A stretch of DNA of 64,000 bases from the NCBI GenBank assembly GCA_020205615.1, contig CM035162.1, positions 48,020,076-48,084,075 of the forward strand, in the 5' to 3' direction. Below are positions 57,520 to 64,000 of the stretch, one piece after another; the stretch's first letter is position 1; each line of letters begins with the position of its first letter. Source of the stretch: Panax quinquefolius (taxonomy: Eukaryota > Streptophyta > Magnoliopsida > Apiales > Araliaceae). The translations under genes were made by a program, and so were the position numbers. The notes beneath the pieces were generated by a model. It saw only the letters and a program-made list of their open reading frames with translations, did not search any database and was not told the origin of the DNA.

Positions 57520-58663
57520 TGACCTATTTGCTTTATTTTTCTGACTTGTTATTATTTTTAAATATGTGGAGGAAGACTGCTTCTACGACCTACCTTACAA
57601 TCACTGGTATCAAATTTACGTACTACGTTCTGAGTAAGACAAGGAAGAAATTATGAAGTGTACTCTCTATATATGTAGATATATACTTTAATTGAAGAAC
57701 TGTGATAGCTTTAGATGGTTAATTGTAAAGATAATGAATGATTATGTAGTGGATGATTTTATTAAGTTAATAATATTTTTAGTTTTTTGTATTTTTGCCA
57801 TTATTTGCTATAAGAACATTGAGACAGTCAGGTACACAAAAAGAATGTCAAATTTTGATTTGGCAATAATATAATTCGTTATCAAAGCATTGAACAACTT
57901 TTAATATAGCAACAATTTTTTATATATTTAGCAACAAATTTTCGTTACTAATAGCATTAAAAATATAATATTTGGCCACGAAAAATTAACCTAATAACAA
58001 TAGAGATGATATTGTTGCTCATACTAAAATAAAAGGCGACAGTTTTTTATTGTTGCAAATCATATCAACTTTTGTTGCACATATAAAGAAACGGCAACAT
58101 ATAATGTCGTCGCTAATCGACGACTTTCGTTGCTATTGAAAAATAACCAACAACAAATATTTTCGTTGCTAATTCAGGATAATGTCATTGTCAAATAATA
58201 TAATCAGCAACGAAAATCGTTGCTAAAAAGTTTACATTCCGCAACGAAAGCAAGCTTAGGCAATAATTTTCATAATTTACAACAAGGGAAAATGTTATTG
58301 CGAACTGGTGTCAATTGCAACGAAAATGCATGGTCGTTGCAAAAAAAAAAAGAGTTCATTTCGTTGCCAATTAGAAGACTTTTGCAATGAAATGGGCTTT
58401 TTAGCAACGAAAGTTTAATTATTCTGCAACAATACATTTTGTTGCTAAAGGATCGATGTCTCTGTACGAAAGCAAAATTTCGTTGCAAAATGTATTACTT
58501 TTGGCAACAAAAAAATACGTTCATTGTCGAACAATTAGCAACGCTCATTGCGCAATGAAAGATGCAACAACAGTAAAGTCGTTGCCAAAACCCTTTTGCA
58601 ACTAAATTTGACACATTTAGCAACGAAAATCGGTTGTTGCTGAAGCCCCATTTTTTTGTAGTG
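57520..58663 (-). repeat. right terminal inverted repeat of the CACTA element
   Basis: Ends in TTTTTTTGTAGTG. Contains palindromic pairs such as AGCAACGAAAATCGTTGCT (about 58207-58225). Confidence 0.9.
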
Positions 58664-59326
58664 ATAGTAGTCTTTCACAATGATTGAAAATCCAAAGAAG
58701 AAGTAGAAAATATGAATTTTTGGCTTAGTTCTACGTTGGAATCCTCTCAACGTGTAAAATCCCTAGTTTTGTTATCAAAAACACGTAAAAACTCTGAATA
58801 ATTCGTCTGACACCAGTCAGAATTATTTTTAACCAATTTCAACTCTTAAAATTAAAAATTAAAATAAAATGAGTTAGTAGCTTGTGCATCAGCGCACGCA
58901 GACGCGCGATCCTCCTTTGTATTCTTATTCTTCACGATTCTGCGCGTGTAAAAATCCGGCTAAACCGAGTGATCGCGCGGTAGCGCCATGAAGTTTTGAC
59001 TTTAATGTAGCCGCCACACTTCTGCAGTTTGGATTTTTGGTTCTGCTGTTGCTCTGTCCTGCTGCCATTGCATCTTTGTCATCTCACTCTTCCTTCATCC
59101 ATTCTTATTTGCATATTTCCACTTGTTCCTTGTGCCATGCGCCCATTAGCCTCATGCCATCTAACATCACCAAATTATGCCATATCATGCACTTTTGCAC
59201 CAAAGGGAGTTCTAAGTACATGCAATGCAAAAAAAAATGCAACTAAAAATAAACTAAAATGTACTTATGATAGGCGTAGTTCGCGTGAATTGATATCCGA
59301 TAAGTAGGTATAAAACCCACTTATCA
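58664..59326 (-). repeat. 5' LTR of Athila 2, outer 663 bp
   Basis: Aligns with 23125-23795 of the 3' LTR. Cut on its inner side by the CACTA tip at 58663; the remaining ~910 bp of LTR are not found on the far side of the CACTA. It carries a GC-rich patch at 58884-58985. Confidence 0.9.
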
Positions 59327-62019
59327 GGGGGGTTGAATAGATCCTTTTTTATTTCAAAAATATTTTCCATTTTAGTTTGCATTGCTGAGTAAATAACAGA
59401 GGACAAACTTTGAAATTATTTAAAACATTGCGGAATAAGTTAAGGTTCCCCTTCATAGATGTTATGTTAACCATTTTTCTAGAGTTAGTTTAGTTGTAAA
59501 TAGTTATCATGTTGAAAAAAGTTATAATGTAAATGATAGAATGTAAAAGATATAAGGGATTTTAAGTGGTTTAGAGACTCAAGCTCCTAATCCACTCTTC
59601 TACTTCGACGAGCAGGGATTCCACTAAGGAAGTCTTTACATCACTGAATCACTAAGATTCCTTCAAGGCTAGTAGCCTTGGAACTTTAGTTAATTAAGAA
59701 CTCTTCAGGTCCAGCCGACTTGGAACATCAGTTCACTAAGAACTCTTTAAGGCATACAGCCTTGGAACACAGTTTAGTCCCTTGGACAAGGACCATTATG
59801 GCACTGGATCTTGTTGTTGGTGGTGGTGGTGTTGAGCTGCCATGATGACTTTAAGCTTGTTCATCCTTGATTCTTAGCAGCTTGTTGTGATCCTCTTTGT
59901 ATTTTTCATCGAGATTGGATCACCATTGGACATACTACTAAGTTGTTCCTGAAGCTCGATCTCTTTGAGTACTTAGTAGTTTGTCATTTCTTCCTTAGTG
60001 CAGCTAATCTTGAGGTTGGTCTTTTTCTGATCTCAGCTTGCACTCTTTCACCACATGAGGTTTGCTAAGTCTTTACATATTTGGTCGGCTTCGTCTGGCA
60101 CTTAGCATTCCCTGAACCTTGGTTGTCTTGTGTACAAATTTGGTTTTGTATCTTTTCTTCTTTAGCTCTTTGTGGTTCATGGTGATTTGTTGACCGGCTC
60201 TTTGAATCTTCTTTCTGATCTGCTAATCTCTTAAATGCTTTTATCTTGGCCTTCTCGGCTCTCAGCTTGGTTGACATTCTTAATGGCATTCTCATTGTTG
60301 TTGAGTGAAGTCTTTTTCTATTAAAGCTCTTCTCTTAACTTGCTTCACTTCTACCTTCATAGTTTCACTACCACTGAGACATATTTCATCTTTTCTCTAT
60401 AGAACTTATAGAGTCAACAACATGTCAACAAAAAAACAAAACTTCTTCCTTTTAAGTTTCTATTGTTAAATAACCTTTCATAAGGTTTCCTTTGGATTAT
60501 AGCCGTTGGAAGTTATTCAAATTAATTCGCAAATCTCGAGTTATTTGGTGCAGATTGTAGATGTGACATGACATCCCCATTTTCACTCTTTTAACACTGC
60601 AGTGTACTATTTCACCTACCCCATCAGAAATGTCACTTTAGTATGTCAGGCATGTAGTCACCTTTATTTCTTCTTTCTGATTCCTCGATCAGATCATCAG
60701 GAGTAGTCCTTATATATCGATGTTTTCAATATCCAACATTTGAATGTCAGTCTTTGCTTTGAGACATTGCCAAGGCTTCAATACTCAGATGACTGAACTC
60801 TACGATTCTGATGCAGATGACCTTGAACTTGATCGTAGTTAGTGTATTAAATATTGCTCGTTGACTGATTGAGACAACACTACGATTCTGACAGTGTTCC
60901 TTGGATTTGCATTGTAGAGCCTCTCTCACTCTATTCATGCAGTGCTTCATCACTTCTGTGTTTCTTGACTTATATTAGGTACTGATAACTTGTCTGATTA
61001 CTCTGGCCCTTCCTTAACTTCAAGACTTAATAGGTTTGTTATGCTCAGTCTTTTTCTCCTTGTGATCTCTGGTTCACATATCATTAATGGTCTGATCCAT
61101 GTTTAACCTTCTATATCTATTCTGTATCGGTTGGCCAGTGTCTCTGTTATAGACCCCATCAGTTTTTGCTTCTATCATGGCAAGCACTACTGTTATAGTT
61201 GTATCCAAGATAGACATCTTTTGTTTATCTTGGCAGCTACTGCATTACTGACTTCTTTTAGTCATTCACATCATCTGAAGTCTTTTACTATTGCTTGTGG
61301 AAGACTTCCCTTAAATGGCTTCACTACTCAATCAGGATGTTGATTGAATTGGTATTCTGATCTTCTATTTGCTTGTAAGCCATTTGGTAAATGCTCTCTG
61401 GCTTCCTTGAGGTAGATTGCATCTTTATAGTTATGTCCAGAGGTTTCATTCTTTGAATGCTTTGGGAGTGCTCATGTGTTAAGAATCGTGTTAACACCAC
61501 GATTCTTCCTTGGCGTTGTGAGCACTGATAGGCTTTATCGAAGACTTTGTTCTGCAGACTACGATCTAGCATTGGTTATGCAGACACTGTGAATCTGAGT
61601 GTAGATTGTACATCAGACTATGATTTTTGCGTCTGGTATGATCAGTAGACTCTATGACTTCAAGTGTGGTCTACGATTCTTGACTTGACTTGGAAGGTGC
61701 TTGGACCAACTCTTCGATTCTTGGTGAGGCCATCCAAGGCAGACTATGATCTATAGCCACTTTCTTTATACTCTACGATTCTCGCTTTGCTTCGCGAATC
61801 CCTCGGCTAGCTTCGACGACTCAATTACGCCTTGATAGTTTTCGAGTTCCTTGTTTCTCTTGGCAGACTTTGAAGACTTGTGCAGTACTCGACTATCAAA
61901 CAAGCCCATCTATTACATCATATAAGATCAACCTAAAAAGCTTGAACTTTCTATACTTAGTCCTTGTACATCAAGTTCTTTTGAAGGACTTTAAAAAGCT
62001 GTTTTATTCATATAGGATC
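59327..62019 (-). repeat. second SIRE-like LTR, main part
   Basis: Continues from 22213 across Athila 2. The first ~450 bases match the first SIRE LTR, including the TTGAATAGAT start and the hairpin repeats at 59655-59768. Further right it holds about ten dispersed ACGATTCT-type repeats (60795-61800). It is cut at 62020 by a copia LTR, so its true end is not seen. ORFs here show no domain. Confidence 0.7.
60795..61800 (-). repeat. dispersed CTACGATTCT repeats
   Basis: About ten copies of CTACGATTCT or near variants (TATGATTTT, CGATCTA), at intervals of roughly 40-350 bases, all in the same direction on the plus strand. Confidence 0.7.
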
Positions 62020-63870
62020 TGTTAGGTTTGTAATATTCAAGAACGCAATCAAATTGCAAAAATAATGCGGAAACGTGTAAAATCAGAGTTTAAAAAAATT
62101 TACAAACCATATACCCGGATCACCCTTTATGCATAATTATTAATTAAACGAAAAGATAAAGAATAAAATCATACCCTTGAAGATCGAGCTTCCTCAGGTA
62201 CAAGTTCACCTCCAATCCTTTCGCATTCAACTTGAATCCACCGGGTTTTGTTCCTTCCTTTGATCAACGTTAGCCACCCATGTGTTTGGCCTCTAGAGGT
62301 GATCCACCAAGGAATAATAAGAATTCAAGAAGATGGGTGTTATTGGCTCAAACCCTAGTTTTTCCTATCTGTATAGAAAAATGGCGTACTCTCCAACTAT
62401 TGGAATAACGTATATTTAATATCTGATATAAGACTCCTCTTATAAAGATATCAAGTAACCCTATTAAAATAAGGTATTTTTAATTAAACTCTTTTAATTA
62501 AATGGGCTCCCTAATCTTATTAGGGATAATTAATTAAACTCCTTTAATTAATTTTCCCTCCTAATCCTATTAGGAATAAATGAGAGTACTTATATTAAAT
62601 TAATTCCTAAACTCTTTTAGAAATTAAAATAATAATAATTATAATAATATTAATAAGACTCCTCTTATTAATATATATTTAATATTTCTAAAATATTAAA
62701 TAATAAATATTAAGCTATTTAATTTATTCTATCACCATAGATTAAATTAAATATACATAACATATTATTACGATTATGCCATTAACTTCTTAAATAATTA
62801 TTCTTCCTTTTATGGTGTGACCCTTTAGGTTCTCCATATTAAACCTTGTGAATAAATCAATTAGAACAATTCTAATCTTATTTAAATAAATAAATTAAAC
62901 AATTAATTTATTTAAATAAATAATATTTATTCTATAATAGGATAAACATCCTAAATGATCAACGACTTTCCGGATAATATAGATTTCAACATTAATCATT
63001 AAAAGAACCTTTGAGTAAATAGTTACCGTACAATTCAATCCTTCCACCATACAATGTCCCAATTAAATATAAGACATGGAATTATTGTCAAGTCTTATTT
63101 TATTTAATTATATGTATTTCGACTCTTAAATGCATGAACTCCAAATAATGCAAATTAGAAACTCCTTTCTAATTTCATTCTCGCCTTAACCAAGGACTAC
63201 TTGGGTTGTCATTTATCGAATCACATAGGACATTTCTCTTCTTTTAATAGAAGTGGTAGATTCTTTATTGATCATACATTATCTCCATCTACAACTTATT
63301 ATACCCAAGCATACCCTTTGATATACCCTAAGGATCTTAAGGAATAAGTCAAAGTATAACTCATCATACACAAGATACTATGATGATCTCAAATCCAAGG
63401 ATCACTTGTACTACTATCACTACAGGAATTCCTATTGACAGGCAAGTAAAACTCCATTAGGTATTCCTTAGCGAGCCACGTTCAGTGAACTTATTCTCTA
63501 ATAAGCACCTACATACTTGCTTTTGTGTCTCCACACAAATGATCATGAGATCAATCATCCTCATCCAATGAGCAAGCAACGTATATACCATTCTATCCGG
63601 ATTCACTAATCCCCAATTTAGTAATCCAACGATTGGGAACTATTTTAGTTTTAAGCTTTCAAAGAATTTAGATCTCATTATAATGATCATCATCATTATT
63701 CTAAAAGCATTGCTTAAAACTATGGGTTTATCACATATTATAAAACAGCATCATGTAGATAATTAAAAGCCTTTAATAAATAAATACTTTTTATTAATAA
63801 ATGAATAAGATTGTTACAAAGTATATGCTTTATCATCAAACATGATTTGCTTGTGTGCATACTACTTTCA
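62020..63870 (-). repeat. 3' LTR of a Ty1/copia element (1.85 kb)
   Basis: On the minus strand it starts TGAAAGTAGTATGC (63870) right after the polypurine tract and ends ACAAACCTAACA (62020). GGATC at 62015-62019 is the likely TSD half. It holds two diverged copies of a TTAATTAAACTC...CCTAAT-TTAGG block (62487-62575). The lineage was not decided. Confidence 0.85.
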
Positions 63871-63886
63871 ATCTCCCACTTGCACT
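63871..63886 (-). other. polypurine tract of the copia element
   Basis: Minus-strand AGTGCAAGTGGGAGAT, ending directly at the LTR start. It overlaps the pol stop codon region. Confidence 0.9.
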
Positions 63887-64000
63887 AAAGCCAATCGCCA
63901 TGGTATTTCATACCCTTCTTCTTTAAGTGACGATTATCCTGCTGTTGGATAAGCTTTAGTTAATGGATATGTAATGTTGTTCATGAGAGTCCACTATCTT
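63885..64000 (-). pseudogene. copia polyprotein, RNase H C-terminus
   Basis: The last codons read RHLKKKGMKYHGDWL and a TAG at 63885-63887, like the GLKYMGDWL end of many plant copia polyproteins. Upstream, YPLTKAYPTAG in another frame resembles the ADPLTKAL segment of RNase H, so there is at least one frameshift. The rest of the element lies right of the window. Confidence 0.8.

Larger units (their letters stand above)
51471..58663. mobile_element. non-autonomous CACTA-type transposon with 1.15-kb inverted ends
   Basis: The right tip is CACTACAAAAAAATGGGGC reading inward; the left tip is the same with its first C as A. The terminal inverted repeats (51471-52623 and 57520-58663) align throughout, about 90% by eye, many differences being C/T or G/A. 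Each arm holds more than 20 copies of CGTTGC/GCAACG motifs, like the subterminal transposase-binding repeats of CACTA elements. No transposase ORF was seen. The interior holds a threonine aldolase fragment, a fold-back element and unidentified ORFs. No matching 3-bp TSD is present, and the two flanks come from different elements. Confidence 0.85.
22214..59326 (-). mobile_element. Athila-lineage element 2, heavily interrupted
   Basis: Minus-strand order: 5' LTR fragment (59326-58664), [CACTA], missing segment, gag remnant, protease, RT/RNase H, integrase, env-like ORF (split), polypurine tract and 3' LTR (23795-22214). Flanks are GGGGG at 22209-22213 and 59327-59331, within a G-run of the SIRE-like LTR that matches TCTAGAAGGGGGGTTGAATAG at the other SIRE LTR. 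It is diverged from Athila 1 but syntenic. Insertions: 25275-33445, 39661-51470 and 51471-58663. The inner half of the 5' LTR, primer site and gag N-terminus are absent. Confidence 0.88.

Noticed and set aside
59029..59307. Pair of similar ORFs at 23493-23726 and 59029-59307
   Set aside because: They are the two copies of the Athila 2 LTR; similarity is at DNA level and reflects the LTR repeat.
22214..59326. A novel multi-gene biological system
   Set aside because: All coding domains belong to known retrotransposon families; the gene-like order comes from nesting, not from an operon or cluster.
60065..60295. Lys/Glu-rich ORF
   Set aside because: Within the SIRE-like LTR, absent from the related LTR, no domain.

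Overview
The window is plant nuclear DNA made almost entirely of transposable elements. No complete host gene, tRNA, rRNA or CRISPR array was seen. The retroelements are LTR retrotransposons of recognisable plant lineages: Ty3/gypsy Athila, Tekay (with a chromodomain) and Tat-like, and Ty1/copia SIRE-like plus one other copia. Primer sites match initiator-tRNA-Met or tRNA-Asp types. A non-autonomous CACTA-type DNA transposon carries a captured piece of a threonine aldolase gene. All this suggests a large-genome flowering plant, probably a eudicot; the species cannot be told from the sequence.

Layout, as a nested stack. The base is a minus-strand SIRE-like copia element (5818-22172). Left end: its pol side is cut by a diverged gypsy LTR (5491-5817). 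That LTR is cut by a Tekay-like gypsy element (922-5490, minus), which is cut in turn by a plus-strand gypsy LTR (1-921). Middle: the SIRE gag is split by a Tat-like solo LTR (6830-20843, TSD GAGTT). Inside it lies a complete Athila element on the plus strand (8906-20559, TSD ACTGT). Right: the SIRE LTR is cut at 22173 by a second SIRE-like LTR (22173-22213 and 59327-62019). That one was hit by a second Athila element (22214-59326, minus, TSD GGGGG).

The second Athila received further insertions. A large non-coding LTR element lies in its env-like ORF (25275-33445, TSD TCTTC). A gypsy LTR lies in its gag zinc knuckle (39661-51470); this LTR contains a Tekay element (40508-46678, TSD GTCTG) and a Tekay solo LTR (48536-51175, TSD TTAAC). 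The CACTA transposon (51471-58663) lies in its 5' LTR. The part of Athila 2 between its 5' LTR interior and its gag zinc knuckle is missing, and the gap ends at the left tip of the CACTA. The window closes with the 3' LTR and pol end of another copia (62020-64000, minus).

Nearly all element genes are broken by stops and frameshifts. The best preserved are the integrase ORF of Athila 1 (14741-15892) and the 486-codon RT/RNase H ORF of Athila 2. Insertion joints were checked by reading through them: removing the Tat LTR restores the SIRE gag frame, and removing 25275-33445 restores the Athila env-like frame.

The most useful leads are the captured threonine aldolase exon, the CACTA with terminal inverted repeats over 1 kb and a deletion ending at its tip, the GC-rich palindrome arrays shared by Athila LTRs and the region before the third ORF, and the promoter-deleting asymmetry between the LTRs of the non-coding element. 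All percent-identity impressions are by eye.
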